A DNA stretch of 64,000 nt from Diphasiastrum complanatum. Taxonomy: Eukaryota; Streptophyta; Lycopodiopsida; Lycopodiales; Lycopodiaceae. A program made the position numbers and the translations under genes. The DNA is taken from assembly GCA_029204225.1 (NCBI GenBank), contig CM055092.1:47522277-47586276 (forward strand), read 5' to 3'. This document shows, piece by piece, positions 22,881 through 36,175 of the stretch (the first letter of the stretch is position 1; every line of letters starts with the position of its first letter). Under the pieces are notes generated by a model. That model was not told the origin of the DNA, did not search any database, and was given only the letters and a program-made list of their open reading frames with translations.

Positions 22881-23058
22881 CCAAATGTCTCAATTAAAGT
22901 GTTTGGGTCCTCTCAAGGTAATTAGTCACAAACAGGCCTTGACATGGAATTAAATCACGACGTGACCAATAATCTCGAGTACTGGAGGGCCGGTCCACCA
23001 TATTAGGACTATTCCAGGTCCTTAACCTAATATGGCCATAACATTCTTCCCTCCTTAA
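22881..23058 (-). mobile_element. Polypurine tract and LTR start of another LTR element
   Basis: Minus-strand TTTAAGGAGGGAAGAA (23058-23044) is followed by TGTTATGGCCATATTAGG from 23043, a polypurine tract plus LTR start. The LTR is cut after about 160 bp, where the chromovirus RT text begins. Confidence 0.6.
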
Positions 23059-26000
23059 ACTGCTTCTATCCTTAGATGCTCCTTATAACAGGAAAAAATA
23101 ACAAGAACAGTTCCTTTAACTTTCAATATTAACCGAGAAAATCATTATTCTTAATCTAACTTTCATATCAAACAAGTACTCAGAGATAAACCAATTTCCA
23201 ATCGATAATCTCTGTCCTGGAGTACAAACTCTAGTTTGAAAAGTACACTAAGAGATACATTTTCTCAACTGGGTTATACTCAATACAAGTTAGTAACATC
23301 ACCTTCATGTATATCACTTACATGAACCACTGAGTGAAATATTCACTAACATAAAGAGATTTAAAGTAAAAGAAAATAATAATTACAGTCTGAAATCATC
23401 CACAAATCTGAGAGACAATTCATAAAAACTTCCAAGTACAACTATCCTTAGAATCCAATTCTAAGATATGATAATTCATTCAACTAGAATCTCTAGGAGA
23501 ATCATTAAGATATAGAATGACTAAAACTCAACTCTGAGCATCCCAAATACTCTTTTGAGTTAAATGCTCCTATTCCTAGCACCAAATGCAGGAAAATAGC
23601 ATGCATTCATCTTAATAGACTTGTTTGTCTCCTATGATGACTAGAGATCCAATCAAATGAAGAATTGTATTCAAGGATCTGCAGACCATATATTGTAGTA
23701 GAATAGCATCCACTAGATAACTTAAATTCTCTACAAGTAAAATAACTTTCCTTTGAGAATTCTGTGAGATCCATAGGTTCTCAATTAAAATACTGGAGTA
23801 GAGAGATTCAAAACACTGATTCGAATTCTTACTCAATTAATAGACCAAGACTTAATCGTCACACCTAAGAATCATCACAATTCCGAATAATCCTCTAACA
23901 ATAATTAAGTATCTATTTATGATCCGTCAATCATAAATATTTAGATTCATATGATTCGTCAATCATAATTTTCTAAAATCCAAAACCCATAATCATTTAC
24001 AGGACACTGGAGTATATGTCCAACATAACTCGAGAAAAGTAAGAATCATTCCAAAATCTTTCCACTAAGAAAATACTAGATTTAGAAATATTCTTCAAAC
24101 GAGATTCTTTAACTGAAGTGCAAGATTCAAGGTCTAGAAACTACTGGTAATTAAAGACTGAACGCATACCAAGATGACAATCATCTTCAACTACAAAAAC
24201 TTTAGATTACAATCCAGAATCACATCTAGATACCCAAAGTCCTGCTGAATATTAATTCACTTATTATTCTTGGATCCATTATGATTAGCTATCCAATTGA
24301 GCTCTTTGGGATACAATCACTAATGAGCTAAGTCCTTTCCTTAACTAAGGAATACTCTATCCCAAGAATACTATGTATCCAATGCACACAATTTTAACTG
24401 ATGAACCCAAATGGTTCACTAATCATGCGTCTTACAAGCAATATATTCAAAACCATCAGTTCTCGGTGAATCCACATCACATTGATTGTTTTACCAATTA
24501 ACTTCATCCTAGAGTAATCAACTACTCAAGTTAATTGCCAATGATTTAGAAATCTCAAATGTCTAGGTGCAAATCTCAATTATACTAGTATGACACCACA
24601 TTTAAATCCTCATCCAAACCATTTATAAGCTAATCCATAAATCTCCAATCCAAAGATTTGTTAACTCTGCAAGTATCTGTCAAAACAATACTTGATCATA
24701 TGTTCATGTTCACCGACTAGGTTAAGTGCACCAAATAACTCTAGTAACCAGGAATACACAGTAGATTCATACAAGATTAATCGTGCACATATGTGAATAA
24801 TCTCACTATGACCCTATACATAAACACATTTTTATCTGGCAGATTCCTCCAGAACCCACATATGTTACTCACATATCTCACTGAGATCTTGTAGCTTAGC
24901 TACAAAAGATTTTCTATTTCTCATGAGTAAATAACATATTCGAAAAATACTTGAGATGAATAGCACAACAGTTTTCCAATCCCACTTACCTCTAATTACA
25001 TAATTCCTCCACTAAATCAACCCCTCTCTGATCCTAGTACTAAAACTAAGGTTAGGTTGATCTAATACAGAACTCCCATACTTAAATTCTGAGCAAACTT
25101 ACTTCTATTCCAATCAAAATGGAATCAGTAACCTTTGACCTTTTACCGTACTACTTATAGATAATGATTCAACTTTCAAACCTGTTCTAGAATTCCTCTT
25201 TTTCGAAAAGTTCCAATTAGGTATCTTACTCTGAATCTATCCAAAATTACTTTCAGACCAAATCTCATTTCTATACCACACTTGGTTCTCTTCCGAAACT
25301 ATGCAATCTACATATTTCCAAATAGAAATATATTCCACCACTTCACCCCTCCTTTTAATGAAATTATAAATTTCAATAAAAGTTAACTGGAAAGATGATA
25401 TATGAAAATATCTAAACACATGAAAAAGTCAGTAATAAGTGCATCCACTAAAAGATTCACTCTATTACTAACAGGACTTTTCGTTCAAATATTTTCAACC
25501 CGAGTGATAGAAACTACCATTCTATTGAAATCCATTTATGCAAAAAGAGATATTTAAGATTTAAGAAATTGAAACACTTTAACCTTGAATTTTTTTGAAT
25601 TCGAAGTCCATTTCCACAAGTAGTAATTTATATGACATAACAGTCTTTCAGAAGAATAACTTCGTGTTGGAAAGAATCATATAAACCAGTCTGATGCTTA
25701 TATTCAAGAAATTACTAAGAAGTAAAGGATTAATTAAGAAAGCGAGAAATAGATTTGAAGGCCTCTGATTTTGTAAATAATGAGATACCACATTTGGATC
25801 TAGATTAAACCTCAAAATTTTCCAAAATACCTCACATTTGATCAAACAGTTTTATTTTTCTCATATCGCAACTAGCTACTAAAACACACCATTGATCATC
25901 AGATCTTTACAGTCCTAGAATTCCCTTTCCAAAATTATTGATGTCCCATACCATCAGCTTTTCCTTATAGAAAATCCTTAACCGCCTTATCTGATATTCT

Positions 26001-26700
26001 AAAGATCCATTAATTGATCATCTAGCTGTCCTATAATCACTATAGGATATTCTCTCTTGTTCCCAAACACTGGAGAATCGAACCCAATACTGCATGCCAA
26101 TAGACAAAATGGAGTTTCTCAAGAACCATAGAACTAAAAAACCACATGCAAGGCCAAACTTGACTTATTAAGTTTGTTAATAAGGTTGCCATTCACGATG
26201 CATCTGGGCCGCCACAGTTCATTCGCAAAGTATTTCAGCGCATCCAACTTCGAGAGAGGGAGAGCAAACAGAAACTGAGTCGCGCTCCTGTTTGATCCGC
26301 CTGCTCACTCAATGCCCCTGCCTCACGCTCATCCCTGTTCAGAAGAAATGGTTGCAAAAGAACCGCTGGTCAGATTGCACTCCACTACATAATAATGGAG
26401 GCTATCACCACGTCCGATTTTGCAAAACCTCATGTCTACCTTCAGCCCTAGATTCCTGTTCCTGACAGTTCACTACTAAGCGAATTCTTCTGTAGGACGG
26501 AAGACAACGGTTCAAAGGCTCTTTGCAAGACTCACAGATTCAGAAACCATCAGCTAGTGACAGCTCTAATCTCTCTACACAGAGGGATGCCAATACTTGG
26601 AAGGTGATCAGCAGGGTTTTTCAATCAAGATTTGCCTTATCAAATTTTACAAGGTTACACTCTCATCCGTCTACAGATAATTATGTCTAAGCATTCTTTA
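23059..26700. other. 3.6-kb AT-rich stretch with almost no coding capacity
   Basis: The longest open frames are 60-75 codons and match nothing I know. It lies upstream (minus sense) of the polypurine tract at 23058-23044, so it may be the internal or long-LTR part of that element, or an untranslated leader. From 26160 to 26640 the sequence is more GC-balanced, but no domain was recognised. Confidence 0.5.
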
Positions 26701-26734
26701 GTTCTTGATTTTGATTATCAAACTATTGACCCTC

Positions 26735-26945
26735 CCAAAGTTATCTCGTAGGAAAGCAGATTAGAAGGCCTTTTAAGTCGAATCAAGAACATGTATTTAG
26801 AAATCTCTTAGATATAATCCATTCAGATATATGTGGCCCAATGCAGGCACCATCACTGCTTGGTGCAAAATTCTTTATTACATCCTTGATGATTATTCGA
26901 GAAGAGCAGAATTTTTACAGATTTTGCCTTTTTGCTTGTTGCAAA
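26735..26945 (+). pseudogene. Copia integrase scrap
   Basis: The forward frame reads IHSDICGPMQAPSLLGAKFF and then, after a frame change, DDYSRRAEF. This is the start of the Copia integrase core, including the first catalytic Asp, as in the intact copy at 41560-41650 (IHSDLCGPM, then DDYSRRTW). Nothing of RT follows. Confidence 0.75.
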
Positions 26946-27076
26946 GAAGAAGAAAAAATCCAGTACTCGACTGTATTATTATTTTTCTTGCTGAGTTGCT
27001 TAGACTTTCTTAACTAACTGATCATACTTGGTTATCTACATTTCTGCTCCAGTACTATCTCTCAACAGACTGATTG

Positions 27077-29352
27077 TCATCCATGGGGTAATTGCTTTTG
27101 ATATGACAAGCCATTTGGGTAGAATGTATCATCATTCGTTTGCTTCAACAGCCTTCCCAGAACATGCCGCCTGCCGCTGCAGCTGCTGTGAGAAACCGGT
27201 CTCTCTTCCACAAGCAACTCCATTTGTTGAGGTGCTTTTAGGAGGCGAATTGGTCCTGGTGGCTCGTTTTCTGCGTATGGAATGGATCGTCTAGCGTCCG
27301 TGCAAACTTTTTCAGATTTCTGATCTTCAGTTCTGCAGTCTAGAGATCCAACTCGTGGTCTTCTTTGATATTTTAGGGTAGTCGTCTCTTTCAGCTGCAT
27401 TGCCAATGGTCTATCTGAGAGATTGAGCACGTTTGTTTTCTTTATTGATTCAAGGAGAGGTTTGCTGTGAGCCAAGCTGATCTCAGATTCAGCGGCAAAT
27501 TTTGTAAGACTAGGGATGGAGATGTTAATCTTCTCTGCTTCTTCATCTTCCTCTTCGTCTCTTTTGATCGAAAGTGGGCAAGCCGAATCCAAATGGGTTG
27601 TGAGACTTTCAATTTCAAAAAGGTCTGAGCTGGAGTCGCTATCCTCCCCATCCTCATCTGAGATGCAATTGCAATTAGCTCGTTGCATTTACAGCTGACA
27701 TAAATTTAGAATTCAGAAATCAGCTGCAATATCATCTCTATCAAACAGCTATCTATATGTTTCTTACAAGTTTCTCGATCGGTCGAGTTTCTCAGTACTG
27801 TCAACGGTGAACCGAATGCGTGTACTGCATCTGATAGAGATGGAGTAGCTGGAAAGCGTACTCGTTTCTGTAGCGCCGAGAGCCTGGCATGGCTTGGCTC
27901 AGTGACGAATGCATCCGCACCACCTGCATCACTTCCTGCAGCAAGCTTGCAGAAATTGAAAAAATCACATGCTTGGTTCACAGGCATGACTTCGCCTCTC
28001 TGGTCGACCTGAGAGAAGGGCTTACAGTGAGGTGATTCCTCCGCATGAGCAATATTGATTCGAGCCTTCACTGCAGGACCTTTTGCCTTCTTGCATGCAG
28101 ATTTTGATACACTAGTGCTGCGTCTCGGATTGAAAAAGCACGGCATTCTACTGGCATGGTCAGACTGGTTAATTGCAAAAAGCTGATGTGCTTCCGTTGT
28201 GAGCATTTTTATGCTCCCTATCAGCTGTCTGCATCTTTGCCTCTTGGATCTGCATCTGGGAGTACTCTCACTGTTCTGGGAGCTTTTCGAAGCGCTCAGA
28301 GTTGATCTAGTACTTCCCAGCAACGAGACTTCTTCTGCTTGCATGCAGCAAGGTTTTTCCGAGCAGGGATCGCAACGATAACTATCTAAGTTGCTAGAAA
28401 GAGCCACCTCACTATTCTCGGCGCATGATGCTGAAGCAGATGCAGTGGCAACGTATTCACATGAGCCTGCGTTGAGTTCAGCGTTTGTGGACGTAATCTC
28501 CTCTACAGCATTATCTTTGAAATAATCTTCGGCATTAAACACAGCGATCTCATTAGATGCTGCTCGCGTTCTTGTGGCTTTATCAGCCGCAGCACCTGTC
28601 TCTCCACCCATTTCCCAATCCGTGAAGAACTCTTCCCCAGCTGACATCGCCCACATAGATTCCCCACGACCGTGCCCTTTGCACAATACTGTTTCTGGTG
28701 TACCATGAGCTATAGCGTAATGATCGGAAGCATTTTTCTCTTCCCCATCCTCCACTGATTTGTGTGAGCAATTTGGGGTGTGATGGAACGCTGGCGAGGA
28801 GATTGCTGCAGTCCAATCTCTCTCGGGAGAATTGGTTGGCACTGGGATTCTTATCTCATCTTCGCTTCCATCGGAGCTTGCAGCATCGCTTTCTAATTCA
28901 TTATTGCTCCGTTGAATCCTCCTGTTGCCCAGCATTGGATTATATTTTATGGACACGTTCTCTTCTCCTGTGATGCAACAATCCTGTGTGCATGCGTTGA
29001 TCCGAGCTTCCCTGCATGCTTTCTCAGCGTTGCTCATTTCATCTGCACACGATTTCTTGGGCCTTCGACGCGAGCTACAATTTCGCAATATATCTGGCGA
29101 TGGCAGCAGCGTCTCTGAAGTCCAGCCACAGAGGCTGGAATCGAAAGGCTTTGGAATGGCCTTGTGGATGAGAGCCCCCACCATCTCACCGATTTCAGCT
29201 GAGAAACGAGGAGTTTCTAAGCTCAAGCGCCTCATCTGGCAGGCTGGATTACTCATCGTATCGCAAAGCAAGGTGCTTTTCTCAAGATCTATCAGTGGCT
29301 GCTTACATTGTGTGCATTGCAGCTGTTCTTCTTTTGAAAGACAGACTCCCAT
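27077..29352 (-). CDS. PHYTOCHROME KINASE SUBSTRATE (PKS)-like protein, two exons, ~721 aa
   Basis: PKS proteins link phytochromes and phototropins at the plasma membrane and act in phototropism and growth orientation (family knowledge). Exon 1 (29352-27768) and exon 2 (27657-27077) join across a 110-bp intron (donor CTT|GTAAGA, acceptor CATCTCAG); the total of 2166 nt divides by three. Motifs in order: MGVCLS at the N-terminus (N-myristoylation type with Cys4); EIAVFNAEDYFKD (~268-280), like PKS EIGVFGAEKYF; a Cys-rich patch CDPCSEKPCC (~327-336), like the Cys cluster of PKS; STRSTLSASKSSQNSE, like SVRSESSWNSQ; HAFGSPLTVL (~511-520), like VFGSP; then EDGEDSDSSSDLFEIESL (530-547), nearly identical to the PKS hallmark. 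The expected YAPSE-SVEWS block is weak (KFAAESEISLAHS). It is longer than the Arabidopsis PKS proteins I know (about 440 residues for PKS1). Promoter: TATA box at 29665-29657. Without the intron the two frames are out of register. Confidence 0.75.
27658..27767 (-). other. Predicted 110-bp phase-1 intron in the PKS-like gene
   Basis: Reading minus, GTAAGAAACA starts at 27767 and GCATCTCAG ends at 27658. Of three nearby AG acceptors only this one keeps the frame open, joining ...RET to YEDGEDSDSSSDLFEIE. The body is AT-rich. A frameshift in an intronless gene is the alternative. Confidence 0.7.
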
Positions 29353-29656
29353 TCTAAATTCTATTTTCTCACTCTCTTTCTCTCTGCCTAAAATCTAGAG
29401 ACCAGAGACATGCATCCCACCAATGATGCCAGTAACGTCGCAAGAAGTCTAAGTCTACTGCTGTATTGAATGCTCTGCATCCGTGTGATCATGATCTTTG
29501 CTGCTGCGTTAAGCACTTATACGATGCTTATACAATGTGATTGATCGTAATAATAAAGAGCATCGATGCATTTACCGCGTTTGTGTTGCAACCTGATTTT
29601 CCTTTCTAGCTACGAGGCTCGCAATCCGTTTTACTTCCAAGGACTGCCTGAAGTGC

Positions 29657-29665
29657 CTATTTATA
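29657..29665 (-). promoter_or_regulatory. TATA box of the PKS-like gene
   Basis: The minus strand reads TATAAATAG about 305 bp upstream of the start codon, leaving a 5' UTR of roughly 270 bp. Confidence 0.5.
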
Positions 29666-29669
29666 TCTA

Positions 29670-32024
29670 TTTTGTCTCAGTAACAAGCACAGACACGAAA
29701 ACCCAGAGCCAGCGCTCGTTTCACGGTCTCACCTGCTGAGGTAACAATCCAAGCACACACAATACAACAACATAGAAGAATGGAAACTTGAAATTTCACC
29801 CTCGTACTCAATGTTCTCGTCAAGCTCCATGCTCTACGAACGTACTATGTTTGCAGTTTCCTCTTTCAGCTACCATTAGTACACAGTACAAGAGCTAGTC
29901 ACAGTCATGTTGTCCTTCCATCTCTCTTTCAGAAACAGTGATCGTCAGAAAATCTATGCTCTCGAGATGGATCACGGGAAAAAAACGTTCAGATCTGTGA
30001 TCTACCTTCCGGATCATGAACCATCCTTGCGTTCATCCTGCTTCATCATCTAATCAAGATGCAAAAGCCGTAAAGTGATGTAGCCTATGCAGAATGATTC
30101 CTAAGTCCCCCAAATTAAAGATCCGCAAGGGGCTAGATAGTAGAGCCTGGCCGCAAGGCCTTATCCTTTTCCTGTTCGCTTTTTCTGACACAAAGAGTCC
30201 TGCTCAATGTGCCCATCATCCATGTGCCCACCTTCAGGCAAAGACAAAGTTGCCTGCAGTTGCAATTCTGATTGAGATTTCGCACACAGAGTGCAACGTA
30301 ATAAGTAAATACTAAACACGCTGCAGGAAAGTAGCTAAAGCCTGGGCCCTGGAGATAATGTGCTCACTGCTCAGCCTGAAATTTGAATAAAGCATAAAAA
30401 ACAGATACCATGATACCATCTGTCAGCTTGGCAATTTTTGGCAATTTATTTGAACCACCCTTAAGCCTTACTGCATGAGCTAAGCTTTGAATTATGAAGG
30501 AACCTGTTAGTGCACTAACAAGTTGAGACTTGAGAAGTTGAGTGCTGAAAGACATTAGACAGTCAGAAAAAGCAAATACAGCAGCCCATACTCTGAGAGT
30601 CAAGAGTCAAGTATGTAAGCAATCAGAACAAATAAGTACAGCCCACTTACACCTGATTCCTGAAATCTTACTTCCAATCTTCAAGTTCTTTACTCTCTCT
30701 TTTTTTCATCTGTGCAATTAATCCATCTTTCATACTAAAGCCATCATGTGTGATTCTTTTTTATTGTTCTTCTTCCATGAATCATGTTTGTGATAAATTT
30801 GATTGAATTAATTTTCACATTTGAATCTTGAAAGAGTTTTTGGCTTTTGCAATCTGGATGCTGCAATCATCAATGGTAAATCTAGATTGGTAAATCTAGA
30901 AGGACAGGCTAGGTTTCTGAATTGTAGGCTTGTAAGAGGTACAACTGTTCCCTAGTACATACATAATTTACTATCTCATTTTCAATCAAGGCCCATCATG
31001 AGTGATAATGAGTAATTCCTTGAGCTTAAGGTGATAGATGCCAAGCTTGAGTCAAACTTCACATGTACATTGTAGGTGATAGATGCCTATCTTGAGTCAA
31101 ACATCACATGTACATTGTATTGTGCTTATTAAGTTGGTCTCAAATTACTTCAATCCCTCTCCACAAAAACTAATTCCAATCCCCCCAAGAGCCTGGGCCC
31201 GGCCCTGGGGCCCAAGGGGCAACCAGGAGCCTTGCCAAGTTCAACTTTGTGTTCTAGGAATGTAGTCCAATGGAGTATTTTAGTCACTTGGTACTTGACT
31301 TTGCTCTTGACTCTTCAGTCGTGAGTATTTTGACTCTTGATTGTTGAGGCTGAAGCTTGTCGAGGAGGCCCAGGGATGAAGATACCCTAGGTCCTAAAGC
31401 AAATCAAGAGGTAATAAAGGTATTATCCATATTTTAAAACTTTTTACCACCTAAAGCTCACAAGTTAGGGAGATAAAAGTAATTCTTTTAGCTAGTTGTG
31501 CCTACTTTTTTAAGACAAATATCAAACTTAATTCAGGTAAATTGAGACTAATTTCATGTTTTCAAGTGTTTCAATTCCCACATGGATGACAATTTTTTAT
31601 GAATATTTTTAATATAAAATGTTCTACGCCATAATTATATGATTGAATGTCTAAGTTTGAATTTGGATTTTAGGACTTTATTGGCACATTCATAAGCTTT
31701 CAGTAAAAAAAGAGGGTATATTAATACACAATAATCTCAAATGCACGTGTCCACCCATCAAGTCTTAGAAATTTCAATTAACCTGCATTGGTCAAAAGTT
31801 GAAATCTACGTGCACCAGTAGAATTCACCAAAAACCATTTTGTGTCATTGTTACATTCTCTCTTTGGGTGGTTGGTTAGGGCCTTTTCACAAGTGCCCAG
31901 CCCAGGCCTTAATGTCAGACATAGATTCCATGGGGGCCTTGCCCGTGGTTAGACAAAACACATTGGTGTTGAGCGTTATCTAGTTTGTGCCAGATTATGA
32001 CGATAGTAGAGAGCTCAAAAAAAA
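29670..32024. other. Intergenic upstream of the PKS-like gene
   Basis: No gene recognised. A near-repeat of ccaagcttgagtcaaacttcacatgtacattgta occurs at about 31040 and again at about 31088. A GC-rich inverted patch ggcccggccctggggccc lies near 31197, and a similar gggcccgggg word recurs at 53670. Confidence 0.5.
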
Positions 32025-33055
32025 AAACATAGATGCAAACTTACATAAAACTCACAAAGAAAGAAATATACACTATATTATGGGCAACATGTCATCACCT
32101 TAGGGATTTGATTACCTACATCCTAAACAAACTTACATATCTTGTTTGGTCCCAACACACTGCTAACGTGCACATGCCATGGGCAAGGGGAGCAAATGCC
32201 CACAAAAAATTTGCAATTTTGGTGAACTTAAAATTTTACATCTCTTTTTGGTTTTGCACCATGTTCTCGACCTTTCACCTTCACAAAGACTCAGTTCCCT
32301 TATCTCGCCATCTGAGTGCAGATAGATGAACATGGAACGAGCGTACAAGTGCGACTCAATGTTTTGACTATTTGACCAAGAAGAATTCTATATTGACAAA
32401 TGGCTTTATAATGCATTCCTTTCAATTCATATTTAGCCCAATCTATGGTTGTGATCTCTATATTTGACATATATATGACTAGACTCCTCTTTGCAAAAAG
32501 CCACTCCACGAAAGGATAGTCTCATCTAGTGTGTTGGTACAATAGTTATATGAAACTCTCGAATATGCTTAAAAATCTCAGAATGATTTCATATTTCCAT
32601 AAATAATCATAATAACTCTATTAATATTGATAATTGAATGGAGTTCTTTTTTATTCTGACTAGATAATTGTAACAAGACATTATCGGAACAGGTTTTTCC
32701 TAGAAAATATTAATGATATGTCCTTGTAGAGTGCTTCGTGCTAGGTTAGTGACATATCTCGTGTCTCTCTCTGACTTTGGACTTAATACAAATTTATTGA
32801 ATCAAAATGACTTTTTACCGAACCTTTGCTTAATGTCTATATGAATTCTTGACCACAAACAATCTCCATAGCTAATTTGATATTTTTAATGAGATCAGAG
32901 GATGCCTTTGGAATTACTATTATTTCACATGATCTAGGAACATCCATATTGTTAGCATGATTAAATTTATTAACAAATCTTGACGTAATTCTTTTTGGTA
33001 AGCCAAGAGAGTGAGCTACCACTTTCTTCTTGTCATTCTAAAGCCAAGAGAGTAA

Positions 33056-33448
33056 GGGCCTCTTCAGATGAGCTTCATCTGGTCCCATTCTTGACATCAA
33101 GAACGAGTTCCTAAGTGCTCCTTCACCCTTCGTTGTGCTCTTGAGCAACCCACGATCTCGTGATCCCATCCGGTGGGTCGATCTTCCTAGCTCCCTCACC
33201 TCTCAAGCTCCCCCAACTTCTTCGAGTCGGCTTGCCATCAATGCATTGTCGAATGTGGGCAATCAAATTGCAACAAATCACCACCTGATTGCAACGATTC
33301 AAAAAATTTAGAGCATCTTCTCATCTTTCATTTCCAAAGTGTAATAAGATTACAATTAGCATGAGGATGACATGCTAAGATGAATTCTCACTTGGGCTGG
33401 AAAGAATCCCACTGCCTACATCCAATAACGGCACATGTGAAGAGGCCC
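33056..33448. mobile_element. 393-bp Tourist/Harbinger-type MITE
   Basis: The left end GGGCCTCTTCAGATG (33056-33070) is the inverse of the right end CACATGTGAAGAGGCCC (33432-33448). TAA flanks both sides (33053-33055, 33449-33451), the usual PIF/Harbinger target duplication. There is no coding sequence. Part of the interior (about 33248-33312) is also found in unit A at about 17313-17375 without the MITE ends, so A either lost the ends or the match is more complex. Confidence 0.6.
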
Positions 33449-35235
33449 TAATCTACAAAGAAGCAAGCTTATCCAATAAACGTCCTAGTTATATCCCTTC
33501 ATTGTCTATGATTAATTTCTATCCTAATGTGCAGTTCATCACTTCCACTGCTCCCACAGCTGGTTCATTTTTGGGCTCCATTACTTCCACCGCCATAGCT
33601 AGCTCATTTTTGGGCATCATCACACAACTAGCTCATTTTTGGGCTTCATCATTTCCACTGCCACAGTTGGCTCATTTTTGGGCTGATAATGGAGGAAGAC
33701 CACACAATGCTTTTTGACCCTGCCTTTAGGTAGGGTACTTTGTAGTCATACAAAAGATTGACGTGCTCATGTTTAAAATTCATTTTTAAAATTTCATTTA
33801 TTTGACTTATTTATATCTACTATAATTTATAAGAATGCCATGTATCTAAATAAGACTTTTCAAATAGGTTTGTGTAGTTTTAGACATGATTATTTGACAT
33901 GTTTTTTAATGGATAATTTTGCGTGTGTTGGCTCTACCTATTGCGTGAATGTCTTTGTGGCTTCTCACATGCATGCATGCTATTTACCTTGGAGGTGACT
34001 AAGATGAAGCTAAAAAACTAGGGCCTGTAATTAGCCTAGCCCAGAGGAATACAAGCACTACTTGGAACTATGTGATTTCTTATTCAGGTGCGATCATCCT
34101 TCACCTTCAATAATTCACTTCTTTTATTGCTTCCTATGTTTTTCAATGTTATTATCACGTGGAACTGAACTCGCAGATCTCTGCTGGTTTACAAATTTTA
34201 ACTCATAAACAGCCTAGATCAAGTTGTATCAAATTTTGTAAATGATAAAAATCAATCAACGGTTACAAGTGTGGTCCTATTTCTTGTAGCTAATCACTGC
34301 TTTGATGAAATGAAAAATTTCAACGACGAATGAATAATTTTTTTTCAAAAAACATAATATTACAAATTCAAAACAAAAATGAGATTTCGATATTTGTAAA
34401 ATCTCAATAATATAATGATGGAAGGTGTACCTTAAAAAAATTATATAGCAAACACGTTTTCAAATGAAAAAGAAAAAGAAATTGGCTTTAGAAATAATAG
34501 CTTTAGCATTAAAGTCAATGTTGTAATTGCTTTAGATAGCTATAATTTGTTAATTCTAAATATTGAAAAAGCATTTTCAATTTTTAAATAGTGAAGATTC
34601 ACTTCTCAATACCTATGTCAATCACTAGGAAAACGTTATGTTTCAATCTGTGTCTCCAATGTAATATATTTCGTAAACCCTACATATTATGGCTAAAAAT
34701 GGACAAAAAAATTCTTTGTGAAGGATTTTTGGGTTCATTTTTTATTTTTGTTTTTTTAAATTTGATTTTTTTTTAGCATTTTTATAATAGTTAAGTCATG
34801 CCTATAACACTTTGAGACTATGAAGCAAAAAGAATTCAAAAACATGCATTGAGTTGGGATTTATTGTGAACACAATGAATATTAATTGGACAATATTTAT
34901 ATAAATGGCCATTTCTTCCGTAATGACTTCTTGTTTGACATTAGCTACCATAAATTATCTCATTTGTGGTTGCATGGAGTGGGCACTAATTGTGATAAGG
35001 AGGCTTAGGCTAGATTGAAATATTCTCGTGTTCCAATTCTTTCACTTATTAAATTATCAGTTGCATTTACACTTGAAGTTGTATATTGAATCTACATTAT
35101 CATGACGGGACTATGTAATTGTTAAGAAACTTGTGTTTTGTGTTTGCTAGTGGATCATCCATTTAAGAACTTCACTTGTTTTTGGTTTAGAATTCACCAA
35201 TGGCTATGATCCCAATATAATTCAATGACACAAAA

Positions 35236-36175
35236 ATGTATGAGCCAGTAACAGAAAATACTACAAATATAGAAGAGGAACTGCTTTTCAGCATTTTTGG
35301 CATGATAAAAGAAAGCATAAAAGCTTTTCATTCTATAACCCAAGAATCTATCAACTCTCCTCTCATGATTTCGTGTAAATATTTTATTGCTAAAGGTGCT
35401 AAAACATTCATAATTGAGTGGCACTACACAAATTGTTATGCATGGAGAATCCATACAAATTGCAAATGTGGTCAAGTATAAACATATGCTCACTGATTTG
35501 AAGATAATGTATGCAATAGTGAAGGTATGACTTGTAGTCTAGAATATGTTGTGTGTGGACATTTGTCCAACACCTCACCATCAAGAGAGCCAATGCATGT
35601 GACAAATTTGGTAAAACATTGAAAAGTAAATTTGAGGAAGTTGATGGACCAGATCAGAACTTTCAAAGAGGTCAACGAATTGACATCAACATATGATGGT
35701 GACTATATTTTCAAGTTGCCACCAGTTGATGAACATTAGACTTCTATGTTTGGAATGGAGCAAGGGGAAGATGGTCATCCTTAGATTAGGTATGCCACCT
35801 CAACAATCATTAACTTCAAAGGAAATATTTGCATATTTTGTGGTGGCTCTTTTGTGTGCGAAAACATTCAATGTGGTTGTAAAAAGACTTTTGGAGAAGC
35901 AAATATGTCACAGTGAAAAAGAGCAAGGTAACCATGGTTGTCCATTGTACAATAGGAAAAGTGAATATGAAAAAAAAAAAAAAACATTAAAGGCAAATTC
36001 TACTTACTATATCTTTAGTCTAAAAGAAAAGTGTGAATATGATTATTTCCAAGGGTCAATGTTTCCAGGGCAACTTGTAGATGAAACTATTGACAAATGT
36101 TTCGTGTTCAAGATGACTATGGTTGGTCTTGCATTTTGGGGTGGATCTGGTGACGCGTATGCAAATAGGAAATAA
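35236..36175 (+). pseudogene. Second unknown protein remnant, copy B
   Basis: Frames 35236-35481 (MYEPVTENTTNIEEELLFSI) and 35693-36175 (fragments with STIINFKG, CIFCGGSFVCENIQCGC and EKCEYDYFQGSMFPGQL) mirror copy A at 15720-14836. In-frame stops replace residues present in copy A (for example after PPVDEH and MSQ), so this copy is more damaged. No known family. Confidence 0.55.

Noticed and set aside
28199-29398. Plus-strand open frames up to 157 codons opposite the PKS-like gene
   Set aside because: Shadows of the coding exon on the other strand.
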